Shown: in pieces, positions 12,497 through 23,160 of the stretch
Position numbering within the stretch: the stretch's first letter is position 1
Layout: each line of letters starts with the position of its first letter
Translations under genes and position numbers: made by a program
Assembly: GCA_007570785.1 (NCBI GenBank)
Contig: ML664161.1
Span: 3,363,868 to 3,427,867, forward strand
DNA length: 64,000 nt
Direction of reading: 5' to 3'
Origin: Antilocapra americana
Taxonomy: Eukaryota > Chordata > Mammalia > Artiodactyla > Antilocapridae
The notes under the pieces: generated by a model
The model's database searches: none
What the model saw: the letters and a program-made list of their open reading frames with translations, nothing else
Told to the model about the DNA's origin: nothing

Positions 12497-14410
12497 GCTT
12501 TTTTTAAATTTTCTTTATTTATTTTGTTGGTTTTGCCATACAATGACATGAAACCACCATGGGTATACATATGCTCCCCCTCCAGAACCCCCCTCCCTCC
12601 TCCCTCACGATTCCCTCCGCCTGGGACATCTCGGTGCACCAGCCCCGAGCATCAACCCTGGGCTGGCGATTGATTTCACATATGATAATTAACATGTTTC
12701 AATGTCATTCTCCCATATCATCCCACCCTTGCCCTCTTCCACAGAGTCCACGAGTCTGTTCTATACATCTGCATTTCTTTTGCTGTCTCACATGCAGGGT
12801 TCTTGTTACCATCTTTCTAAATTCCACATATATGCATTAGTATACTGTATTGTTGTTTTTCCTTCTGGCTTTCTTAACTCTGGATAATAGGCTCCAGTTC
12901 CGTCCACCTGAGTAGAACTGATTCAAATGATTTTTTTTTTAATGCTGAGTAATATTCCATTGTGTATATGTACCACAGCTTTCTTATCCATTCGTCAGTT
13001 GATGGGCATCTAGGTTGCTTCCATGTCCTGGCTATTGTAAACAATGCAGCGATGAACATTGGGGTACATCTGGCTCTTTCAATTCTGGTTTCCTCGGTGT
13101 ATATGCCCAGCAGTGGGATTGCTGGGTAACATGGCAGTTCTATTTTCAGGTTTTAAGGAATCTCCACACTGTTCTCCATAGTGGCTGTACTAGTTTGCAT
13201 TCCCACCAAAAGTGTAAGAGGGTGCCCTTTTCTCCACATCCTCTCCAGCATTTATTGCTTGTAGACTTTTGAATGAGAGCCATTCTGACTGGTGTAAAGT
13301 GGTACCTCATTGTGGTTTTGATTTGCTTTTCTCTGATAATGAGTGATGTTGAGCATCTTTTCATGTGTTTGTTAGCCATTTTTATATCTTCTTTGGATAA
13401 ATGTCTGTTAAGTTCTTTGGCCCACTTTTTGATTGGGTCGTTTATTTTTCTAGCATGGAGCTTCAGGAGTTGCTTGTATATTTTTGAGATTAATTGTTTG
13501 TCCATTGCTTCATTGGCTATTATTTTCTCTCATTCTGAAGGCTGCCTTTTCACCTTGCTTATAGTTTCCTTTGTTGTGCAGAAGCTTTTAATTTTAATTA
13601 GGTCCCATTTGTTTATTTGTGCTTTTATTTCTGATATTCTGGGAGGTGGGTCATAGAGGATCCTGCTTTGGTTTATGTCGGAGAGTGTTTTGCCTAAGTT
13701 ATCTTCTAGGAGTTTTATAGTTTCTGGTCTTATGCTTAGATCTTTGATCCATTTTGAGTTTATTTTTGTGTATGGTGTTAGAAAGTGTTCTAGTTTCATT
13801 CTTTTACAAGTGGCTGTCCAGTTTTCCCAGCACCACTTGTTAAAGAGATTGTCTTTTCTCCATTGTATATTCTTCCCTCCTTTGTGAAAGATAAGGTGTC
13901 CATAGATGCATGGTTTTATCTCTGGGCTTTCTATTCTGTTCCTTTGATCTATATTTCTGTCTTTGTGCCAGTACCATACTGTCTTGATGACTGTGGCTTT
14001 GTAGTACAGCCTAAAGTCACTTAGGTTGATTCCTCCAGTTCCATTCTTCTTTCTCAAGATTGCTTTGGCTATACGAGGTTGTTTGTATTTCCATACAAAT
14101 TGTGAAGTTATTTGTTCTAATTCTCTGAAAAAGACCTCTGGTAGCTTGATAGGAATTGCATTGAATCTATAGATTGCTCTGGGTAGTATACTCATTTTCA
14201 CTATATTGTTTCTTCCAATCCACGAACACGGTATATTTCTCCATCTATTTGTGTTCTCTTTGATTTCTTTCATCAGTGTTTTATAGTTTTCTATATATAA
14301 GTCTTTTGTTTCTTTAGGTAGAAATACTCCTAATTATTTTATTCTTTTGGTTTCCATGGTGAATGGAATTGTTTCCTTAATTTCTCTTTCTGTTTTCTCA
14401 TTGTTAGTGA
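12497..14410 (-). mobile_element. 5'-truncated L1, about 1.9 kb
   Basis: A minus-strand L1 3' end. The complement of an A-rich tail is at the left (about 12497-12530), followed by the 3'UTR to about 12870 and ORF2 from the antisense of 12880 to 14410. It breaks off inside ORF2 and the flank starts at 'gagtgaatgagtgaac'. It is more diverged from the other L1s here than they are from each other. No target duplication was found. Confidence 0.93.
12874..14410 (-). pseudogene. L1 ORF2, C-terminal third, broken
   Basis: ORF2 sequence starting upstream of residue 1 of the frame at 14273 and running to near 12874. Three lesions are visible. A Trp codon has become TGA just after 13530, ending the frame 14273-13530. 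The same frame resumes at 13505. A one-base deletion near 13150 shifts it at the 'WRFLK' segment, and a further frame at 13059-12874 carries the C terminus. Part of the Cys/His motif survives. Not functional. Confidence 0.88.
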
Positions 14411-16661
14411 GTGAATGAGTGAACAAACAAGGACAGAAAACAGAAGCCTTAATCTAATATTGTGTTTAGTGGATATTTGATAATACAAAGTTGGTAGAAC
14501 TTAAGAATATAAGAGTGCAGAAAAATAGGAAAGAGTAGAGCCTGGGAATGAAGTAGTCAAGGTAAAATTATAAAGGGTTATTCATACCATGTGTACGGTA
14601 TTAAATAAGGACATTTTGAATCAGAGGAGTGTGAAATAATCAAAATAAAACATTTTAACACAGATAGAAGGAAGAGAAAGTGAAGGAGGAAAATACAAGA
14701 TGTGAATAAAGAGAAGTAGAAAGAACTAGAGGTCAGGAGAAGGGTAGAAGGACTATCTAACTAAACTGAGTAATAAAGAGGGCAGAGATGGAAGCTGAAG
14801 TCATGGTTTAACTTCCATTATAACTGACAGAGGATAGGCTGAGAATGGAATGCTTAAAAAATATAAATGCTTAGTATATAAGTGAAAAAGTAAAGGTAGA
14901 GGTGACAAGACACAAACAGCAACAGTAGCTTTGTCAGAGAACTGGACATCGGAAAAAGTGGTACACAAGATCCATTTAGTTTGGCATCTACAAAGTCATG
15001 TAAACCCTTGACAGCAGAGTTCCTTTAATGTGGTAGAGAGAAAGCCTGATTCTCATGTTTTAAAATAAGAAACTTAGAATATCCAATGGAGTGGCTTATG
15101 CAAGACTCCTCACAGGTTATTAACCAAGATCTCAATTTTGCCAAGATTTGGTTTCTTATCACTTGACTAAGGGTTTTCCCTATTTAGAAATTCTTTAGAT
15201 ATATGGACAATAGTGATTAAAGCTAGAATATTCCAACAGTATTCATTATGTTATATTAACCTCAACTTTTGGGAAACCTAATAATAGTAAACATTATTGT
15301 TATAAGCAAGTTGAAGCCAGTAAGTGAAGTAGAAGTAGTCAGCTTCTTGACTTTGCTATAAGAAGCAGACTGGTTACAGGAAGAATAAACAAGAAGTGAT
15401 ATTTTGACAGAAACAAACACCATTAAATACATTTTTAAAGTCAAATATGCTTTCCACTCTATGTGAAATACACAATCACATATATATATGAATGTACATG
15501 ACTGGTAATATGCTGAGATATTTCATTCAAAAGAAGAAAGGACACAGTATGGCATCTCCTTGGCAAATCCTTTAAGTGTAGTTCTGTTACATAAGAAAGT
15601 ATCCCAACTGACTGTTAGAAAGTAACAGTATTTGCTGAATATATTTCATCTACGATATCACCTCACAATAAAACTGGTTATAGGTATGAGAATTAATGGA
15701 GGATCAAGGACAACTTTACTGAACACACTTCACAAACAATCCCTTAGATTGACAAGAAAAGATGGTTCTCATTATCCTGTAATATCCCCAGATATTACTT
15801 TAGTGCTGTGCTAATGAAAAATGTAAAATACAACAGGAGCCTAAGTTCCCAAAACCAAAGAATAGATGATCAATTGATTTTGATAAAGAACTGAGCAGTC
15901 CACCTTTAGTCCATAACCTGAATTTCAGAGCTGGCAATCTTACTACCCTGCCCCCCATATGCAAGGCATATGAAAATACAACAAAACAAAACCTTAATAC
16001 AGGAACACAAATGAGTAATCACTCTACTATTAACAATAACATTAATTTTCCTAATTTGACACTACCTCCAAACTGCCAATGGAGCTATGGAGTTTAACGA
16101 CTGATTTAAGGGAAGAATTTGAAGCATTTATCATGTCACTAAAGTAATTACACAGGAAAAATTAAACATTTGTAGTTACCTTTAGTTCAAAATCCTACTA
16201 AAGTTAATTTAAAAAATCATTTAATATTCTTTTCAATTTTGTTATACAAACTATAGTAAAGGTCAGTGAATCTGACCTGTATACGAAAGAAATTTATGCC
16301 ACCAAAAGAGTGCTTCTCATGGAAAATTCTATATGATTCTGGACAAAAACTAACTCAGGAGTGACTAATGTTTACCACAAGTCAGCAGTTTCTCCCTCAT
16401 TTTACTTTTTGTGGTATAAGCTCCAGAGTCCCATTATAAACGAAAGGAAACAGAGAATACACAAAGGACACATATTGTGGACTTCTTACTAACCTTTGCA
16501 AGTGGAAGCCCAGAGCCAAATTTGATTTAAACTGAATAAATGCCATAAATGTTGCAACTCAATAATCATAAAGCAATTTATACCTGCTTGCTATTCTGAT
16601 TATGCTTTACCAGAAATAATTTACCTTAGATAAAGCATGGTAGATGAGTTTAACCAAAAAT
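14411..16661. other. Unique sequence, 2.25 kb
   Basis: No gene and no clear repeat. A purine-rich patch lies at about 14640-14720. The frames of 60 residues at 15262-15444 and 15632-15814 have no recognisable motif. Confidence 0.5.
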
Positions 16662-16673
16662 AGAAAGCTGTAT

Positions 16674-16938
16674 CAGAGAAGGCAATTGCACCCCACTCCA
16701 GTACTCTTGCCTGGAAAATCCCATGGACAGAGGAGCCTGGCAGGCTTCAGTACATGGGGTTGCTAAGAGTCAGACACTTTCACTTTTCACTTTTGTGCAC
16801 TGGAGAAGGAAATGGCAACCCACTCCAGTGTTCTTGCCTGGAGAATCCCAGGGACAGGGGAGCCTGGTGGGCTGCCTTCTATGGGGTCGCCAGAGTTGGA
16901 CATGACTGAAGTGACTTAGGAGCAGCAGCAGCAGCAGC
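16674..16938 (+). mobile_element. BOVA2 SINE, full length
   Basis: A sense dimeric copy: 'gagaaggcaattgcacccc', the linker 'cactttcacttttcac', a second 'ggcaacccactccag' unit, and an (AGC)n tail. It is flanked by agaaagctgtat (16662-16673) and agaaagttgtat (16939-16950), a 12-bp target duplication with one mismatch. Low divergence marks a fairly young insertion. Confidence 0.96.
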
Positions 16939-16950
16939 AGAAAGTTGTAT

Positions 16951-17842
16951 GAGCCTGAGAATGATAAATTAGAGAAGTAAAGAAGCTATTTTATTTCCAA
17001 TGTTTCTTTCAAAGCTGTTCGAAAATTCATGTTTAAAAGATCCACAGTATGTGTATCAATAATATGACTAGGTACAACAAGTATGGAAAAAGGAGTTTTC
17101 AGTCAAGGAGAAGTGAAGCAAAAGATTTTTTTGCCTATTAAACTTTGCAAATAAGTTTCGCAATCTTTATGTTCACCAACATTTTGTTCTTCAGATTCTG
17201 AAGTCCCTAGGTGGTATGTCTTTTCTCTCAACCTTTCACATCAAAATGAAATAAGCTGCTTTTCATGATTTAAGTTGAAAATGAGAAGGAAATATCTTAG
17301 TATCATTATTTAAATCTCTACTATGCCATTTGGAATGAAATTTTGCATCCTTGTTGTGGAAAAAAGATTAAAACATTTTCAGGTAGTAATTCAAGAGTTT
17401 CTTCATAGATTATTTAGCAAATAGCTTTAACATCGTTGAACAGAGATCCCAAATAGCATTATTATAAACTATATGGATGATTTCTATCTGATATGAGAAT
17501 CTAGATGCTATTAGTATGTTACTTTGCCATACTGCACAACCTTAACTAGAGCATCAGTTCCCTCCATATTATCACTGGGTGGCATTATCATTCCCGAAGT
17601 GGACACGTTGTCTACATGATCTAAAATGGCTCTGGCACCAAGAACATGGTCCAGAAAACCTGACAAAGGAGTAGGTAAGGAAGAAAAAGAGCATGTCTTT
17701 CCTTACCTACAGTCTTTATTCTGGACAGTCATATATAGTGGTGAGATTTGGAATACTTTATCTATGAAACTGATATACATATGGAAGGGGAAAGTGAATG
17801 TTGGAGAACTATAGCTGTCTCTGCAACATGTTCTCATTCAGT
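16951..17842. other. Unique sequence with a locally repeated block
   Basis: No gene. The ~60 bp at 17176-17237 recur with changes at 19991-20051. The rest shows nothing recognisable. Confidence 0.5.
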
Positions 17843-17853
17843 TTTCAGTTTCT

Positions 17854-18074
17854 GTACTGTGCTCAGTTGCTTCAGTCATGTCCAGTGCTTTCAGACCTGT
17901 GGCCCCAAAGCTCAGTAGACTCCTCTGTCCATGGGATTCTCCATGCAAGAATACTGGAGTAAGTTGCCCTTTCCTTCTCTAGGAGATCTTCCCAAGCCAG
18001 GGACTGAACCCACGTCTCCTATGTCTCCTGCATCGCAAGTGGATTCATGACTGCCAGGCCACAGGGGAAATCCC
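17854..18074 (-). mobile_element. Bov-tA SINE with perfect 11-bp target duplication
   Basis: Antisense copy from 'gtactgtgctcagttgcttc' to a degraded tRNA head ('gccaggccacaggggaaatcc'). tttcagtttct flanks it at 17843-17853 and 18075-18085. Confidence 0.94.
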
Positions 18075-18085
18075 TTTCAGTTTCT

Positions 18086-18764
18086 ATCCTTATATAAATT
18101 CAAATCTAGAAAGAAATTGTTTGTTCAAGAGAGCTGAATATATAGTAAGAGCTTTACATACTTTTAAGAAGGTGAGTAAAAAGCACTTGCATGTCCTTGA
18201 AGTCAAGTGTATAGAGGTTTAAAAGGGAAAGAAATAATTAAGTGAAAATCAAGGCTACTCTTTAAAATTAGGGATTAATTTATTTAAGTATGTAATGTTT
18301 TACTATAAATTAGTTCATACCAGACCTTAAAGCTAACTAGTTTGAACTTATTCATTTATTCTCTGCCACTACCTAACAGAAGACTTTAATGTGACTCAAG
18401 CATTTACAACACAATACATTAAATAGATAGATTAGATAGATAATATAACACTTGAATGATGGAGAATTAAAGTCAGCATTCTAAAGAGGAACTAGAGAGT
18501 CAGCTGGTTCACAAAACATATTGTACTATTTAACAACTTTAAAGTGAGAGTTTTTGTCAGGATCTGGATTACTTTTTTTTCTGTACCAAGTCATAAAGTT
18601 AATTTGGAAATGATATGAGTTATATAATTCATACTATCTGTGAGGGCAAATTACTTTTCTAAGTATAATTTATGATACATGTTTTACAGTTCCTCAAGAA
18701 GGAGCGTATGTGTGTATGATGTACTAAACAGTGTTTCCAACATTGATGATAAAGTAACATGAGT
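18086..18764. other. Unique AT-rich sequence
   Basis: No gene. It contains a short imperfect (TAGA)n patch at about 18423-18443. Confidence 0.5.
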
Positions 18765-18930
18765 AGGTGACAAACCCTAGAATTCAAATCCCACAGTGGT
18801 AAATATTTAAATATTCATCAACTGGCCAGCTTCATAATTTAGGCAAGCTGCTCACACATTCAAAAGTTGAATTCTCAGCTTTGAAATAATGATACCTACA
18901 TCAAGGTCATTGCAATTTAATGATACTTTA
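18765..18930 (+). mobile_element. Possible MIR SINE
   Basis: Degraded MIR-like order: 'gaattcaaatccca', then 'aatttaggcaagctgctca', then 'ctcagctttgaaataatgatacctac'. Assigned by eye. Confidence 0.45.
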
Positions 18931-19259
18931 TATCAAGAACATAAAAGAATGTAATTCTCTTTGTAGTCTGTATATGAAAGATTTATAAAAGTTATAATAT
19001 AAAATTGTCCAAATAAAAATATTTCATAAATAGAATCTATTTTCTGAGACTTTCTTTTTTTTCATTTATTTCAAGTATACAGGTAATTGCTCTCTGAAGT
19101 GTCTATATCACCTAAGTCTTGGCATCTGTGGATTATCTCTTCTCACTCATGTCAGGTTTTTCCTGGTTCCTATAATGACAGGATTTTCACGTGAATCTTG
19201 GATATTATGTTGTAAGATTCTGCATCTTATTTAAATCCATTTTATCAAGTTTCTTCTGG

Positions 19260-19970
19260 TACCATGCTGGTGAACAAAGGCAGGTGGTTTAATTATGGAT
19301 AGATGTGGGGAAAATTCAAGTTTCTTAACTTCATTACTGCCAGTGGAAATTCCCAACTTGGCCTCCACTGATACCTCCCTGGTTGAGAAGGGTAGGAAGG
19401 CCTCTTTACTGCTTCCTGTGTTATGTCCATTGACAAGATAAGGGATAGTACTGTTATTCCAGGGCAGTGCTGAAAGCCGTAACCTTCCACTGAAACTCCT
19501 TTGACACCATACAGGAGGGCAGTTATTGCCAGGTGAACATGGAACTCCAAGCTCTCCACCTGGTGTCAATGGACCTTGAAAGTGGAAGGAGGCTTTTTGT
19601 TAACTAGCAGATATGAGAGCCTAGTTCTACATTTGGCTTTCTGACAAGACAGAAGTGCATGCCTATGTGTGTATGTATGTGTGTATGTGTGTGTGCATGT
19701 TCAGGTGAGTGTGTAACAAGCCTTCAACAGTTATAAGAGAGACATTAGGCTCCTCATTCAGACTTTCCTGATGGATGTGGGGGCCATCATGTTTTTCTGC
19801 AGGGATTTTGGCTGGAATAGAATACTTATTGCCTATACATTTGTGCCTTACCAGACATTTTCTTCTCTTTTCTTTAGCTAAGCAGACCAGTCTTTTGGGG
19901 TCATCTTTTAGCTCATTGATATTTCCAGATTGCTGGTTTCTCTAACACTGAGACCAGTACATATAAAGAA
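19260..19970. mobile_element. Probable ancient L1 non-coding (UTR-type) repeat
   Basis: GC-richer than its surroundings. It contains blocks such as 'ggcctccactgatacctcc' and 'tcatgtttttctgcagggatttt' that resemble a repeated 3'UTR-type region of old mammalian L1s. This is from memory of the family style and is not proven. A GT-rich patch lies at 19667-19697. Minus frames of 112 and 88 residues (19231-19569, 19293-19559) overlap here and look accidental. Confidence 0.35.
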
Positions 19971-20055
19971 AAGTGAAAACCCGGGAGGCTCACCAACATT
20001 TTGTTCTCCAGATTCTGAGGTCCCTAGGTGGTATGTCTTCTCTCAGCCTTTCAGA

Positions 20056-20475
20056 GGTTTGTCTCTGTTTTATGTATAGCACACAGGGTTTAGTCCTACT
20101 TAGTGGGAGGAATAGAAAAAAGCATATCTACTGTATTTTCCAGAGGTGAAACTTCAGTCTTTTACCTGCTAAAAATATTTGAAACATACAAAATAATACT
20201 TCAACAGTTATATAATGAACACCTCTCAATTCACTACTTGATCCCAGAAGCACATAAATCTATGACTACCCTTCAACTTCCAAGCATAAAATAAATTTTG
20301 TGTCTATCAGTTCTTTTGTTTCAATATGTTTATCAAGTTTCAACTACTTATTTTACATTTAAAAATACTATTTTGTTCACATACAGAATCATGTATTTTT
20401 TTTTCCCAAACAAATGGAATTATCTCTGGATCCTGTTCTACAATTTACTTATTAAAGTAACTACATTTTGTATAG
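20056..20475. other. Unique sequence
   Basis: Nothing recognised beyond small chance frames. Confidence 0.5.
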
Positions 20476-20599
20476 TAGGAAATGGCAACCCACTCCAGTA
20501 TTCTTGCCTGGGAAATCTCATGAACAGAGGAGGCTGCTGGGCTACAGCCATGGGGTCACAAGAGTCAGGCACGACTTAGCAACTAAACCACCACCACCA
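20476..20599 (+). mobile_element. Bov-tA SINE, 3' half
   Basis: Starts at 'taggaaatggcaacccactccag' and ends at 'gcacgacttagcaac' with a CCACCACC tail. The tRNA-derived head is missing. Confidence 0.9.
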
Positions 20600-21599
20600 T
20601 GTACTATATTTGATATCTTTGAAAGCTCTGCCTGCAACACGTGTATTCTGGAACAATATTATTCTTGGCAAAACATTTGAAACTGAGACTTAGTATTAGT
20701 GTATTATACTGGGCTTTATTCAATTTGGCAAATGTATGGCTCTTTTTCATTTGACTTTCCCTCATTTGACTTTTTCGTAAATCCACCATACCTTTGAGTC
20801 ACATACATAAAGAATTAGAGCATACTAGTTTTTGTTCACTGCTCCTCATTTTCTGGGTAAGGCATATTTATGGAGGCATAGTTTTAGCTTGCTTAATATT
20901 ATTCACAAGTGCATTCATAGAGCCATAAATTGTATCCTGAAAGGGGTCGTGACACTGAACTTATTCCAAATGCCACTTCTCACTTCAGCATCTCAAACTG
21001 TGGTATAAATGAAACAGTCTGGATTTCTCACCTGTCATAGTTTTTAAAATCAAAGTCGAAGAGCACATTCTAGTTAAGGAGCATAAACTTGAACCAAATA
21101 AGTTTATGAAACTCACAGACAGTATTGTTCAGCTGCTGCTGCTTCATATATCTGCTAGTATTTTGTTCCTTTAAATAAAATCTACATTTGCAGGATATTC
21201 AAAACTGAAGAATGCACCAGAAACTCTGATGTAAATTTGTATTTTTTATCATTATCAAAAGTAAAAGGACCTATGAATCTTAACTGACTTTGGGTTTAAT
21301 TATAGTGTATTATCCATAGTTACCTTTAATAACAGATTTTAGACCTTCAATTTATCAAATGTTAAAGGTTAGCTTAATTTATAATACAAGTTTATTATAA
21401 ATAATATTTAGAGTTTGGTTGGGGATAATATACACATATTGATTCTTATTTTCTCCTTTGAAACTAATATATTTTGGAGTAAGTCTCAATAAAAGTAGTA
21501 GAAATACAATAATGAGAAAAAGTAACTTTTCCTATTGAAATGCTTCAAAAAATCTACAAATTCATTTAAGGAACATATACATTTAAGCATTTTAGAAAT
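20600..21599. other. Unique sequence, 1 kb
   Basis: AT-rich with no gene and no clear repeat. It holds a short duplicated phrase at 20747-20774 ('catttgactttccctcatttgactttttc'). Confidence 0.5.
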
Positions 21600-21790
21600 A
21601 TTAACTCAGGTCATCTATGTAACAATCCTCTGAGGTAGGCACTATTAGAATCTCTGTATTATGGATAAAGAAACAGAGGCACAGACAGGTTAAGTTTTTG
21701 CCAAAGGACATATAGCACTAAGTGGGAAGCAAATCTAGGTTGTCTGCCTCTAGAATTTGTACTCTTTACCACTAATCTATGCTGTTTCAT
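21600..21790 (-). mobile_element. MIR SINE
   Basis: Antisense MIR: 'gaggtaggcactattagaat', 'gaaacagaggcacagacagg', 'ttaagtttttgccaaaggac' and 'gcactaagtgggaagcaaat' occur in the expected order. An ancient mammalian tRNA-derived SINE. Confidence 0.75.
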
Positions 21791-21985
21791 TATACACACA
21801 CACATCCCTAAATATTGTGATGATATTAAAATTAAGAACAAGAAATACATTTCTTAATTTAAAAAATCAGTAGAAAAGCAAAGTTCTTAGTAGTAAGATT
21901 TTTTAGATTCATATTTTTGCTTTTCTCTGTTTCCATATCCATGCATTTTTTATTCATACTTCTCATTAGCATCAAATAACCATTA

Positions 21986-22089
21986 CCTTTCTCATCAACA
22001 TTAGCTAATTCATGTCTTTATCTCCATTAAAATCTGGCTATAATTACCTTTAATGAAAAAGATGATGAGAAAGAGAATCAATAATTACT
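21986..22089 (+). repeat. 104-bp direct duplication, copy 1
   Basis: Identical over 104 bp to 22756-22859, at an offset of exactly 770 bp. It is unique-type sequence, not a recognised repeat family. Its last 15 bp also belong to the 38-bp inverted repeat with 22718-22755. Confidence 0.97.
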
Positions 22090-22317
22090 ATCAGTTTTTA
22101 ATTCTACAAATTTAATATTTGGGAAAGCAGTAGTCTATTTTACTGTATGCTATATTTATAAAAGATAGTTTATAGTTCTTGTTGAAATAAATATGTGATA
22201 CTTTCCAAAATGTAACATCATATTTTTGGTTATACATAAGTTTTGCCTACAATATTTTTTTGGAAAAACAACACTGCACATTATTTTATTTAAGTTTAGT
22301 TTTAATAGTAGGTATTT
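22090..22317. other. Unique spacer between the duplication and a BovB 3' end
   Basis: AT-rich with no gene. Its first 23 bp are part of the segment that recurs inverted at 22718-22755. Confidence 0.6.
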
Positions 22318-22717
22318 AGTTCAGTTCAGTTGCTTAGTCATATCCAACTCTTTGAGACCTCATGGACTGCAGCATATCAGTCTTCCCTGTCACCAACTCC
22401 CGGAGCTTACTCAAATTCATGTCCGTTGAGTCGGTAATGTCATCCAACCATCTCATCCTCTGTTGACCCCTTCTCCTCCTGCCCTCAATCTTTCCCAGCA
22501 TCAGGGTCTTTTCCAATGAGTCAGTCCTTTGCATCAGGTGGCCAAAGTATTGAAGCTTCAACTTCAGCATCAGTCCTCCCAATGAATATTCAGGACTGAT
22601 ATCATTTAGGGTGGACTGGTTGGATCTCATTGCTGTCCAAGGGAATCTCAAAGAGTCTTCTCCAACACCACAGTTCAAAAGCATCAATTCTTTTACACTC
22701 AGCTTTCCTTATAGCCC
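22318..22717 (-). mobile_element. BovB LINE 3' end (ART2A-like), 5'-truncated
   Basis: The complement of the last ~400 bp of a BovB element. The shared BovB/Bov-tA tail 'gttcagttcagttgcttagtc' is at the left, and the coding end lies in the minus frame 22687-22334 (the C-terminal '[13 protein letters not shown]' segment). The 5' end stops at 'ttatagccc' and is followed at once by an inverted copy of upstream flank instead of a target duplication. Confidence 0.9.
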
Positions 22718-22755
22718 AATTTGTAGAATTAAAAACTGATAGTAATTATTGATTC
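22718..22755 (-). repeat. 38-bp inverted copy of 22075-22112
   Basis: The perfect reverse complement of 22075-22112, which straddles the right end of the first 104-bp copy. It lies exactly between the BovB 3' end and the second 104-bp copy. Confidence 0.97.
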
Positions 22756-22859
22756 CCTTTCTCATCAACATTAGCTAATTCATGTCTTTATCTCCATTAA
22801 AATCTGGCTATAATTACCTTTAATGAAAAAGATGATGAGAAAGAGAATCAATAATTACT
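22756..22859 (+). repeat. 104-bp direct duplication, copy 2
   Basis: Identical to 21986-22089. In this copy the sequence after 'ataattact' runs straight into the tail complement of an L1. In copy 1 it continues into unique DNA. Confidence 0.97.
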
Positions 22860-22949
22860 TTATTTTTTTAATTGTTTTTGCCATACATTGTCATGATATC
22901 ACCATGGATTTACATATGCTTCCCCTCCGGAACCCCCTCCCTCTCCCCT

Positions 22950-22966
22950 CCCCCCCCCCCCCCCCC
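22950..22966 (+). repeat. C17 homopolymer (G-tract of the L1 3'UTR)
   Basis: Seventeen C in a row, flanked by C-rich sequence. The equivalent tract at 1505-1531 is a mixed G/A run. The G-rich strand could form a quadruplex. Confidence 0.9.
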
Positions 22967-23160
22967 GGGAAATCTCGCTGCACCAGCCCCGAGCATCAGT
23001 CCTGGGCTGGCGATTGACTAGACATATGAAAATTAACATGCTTCATTGCCCTTCTCCCATATCATCCCACCCTTACACTCATCCACAAAGTCCACGAGTC
23101 TATTCTATACATCTGCGTTCCTTTTGCTGTCTCGTATGTTGGGTTCTTGTTACCGTCTTT

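Noticed and set aside
19231..19569. 112-residue minus frame with Pro/Gly-rich start
   Set aside because: Overlaps a probable old L1 UTR-type repeat and a second frame of 88 residues. No domain, no promoter.
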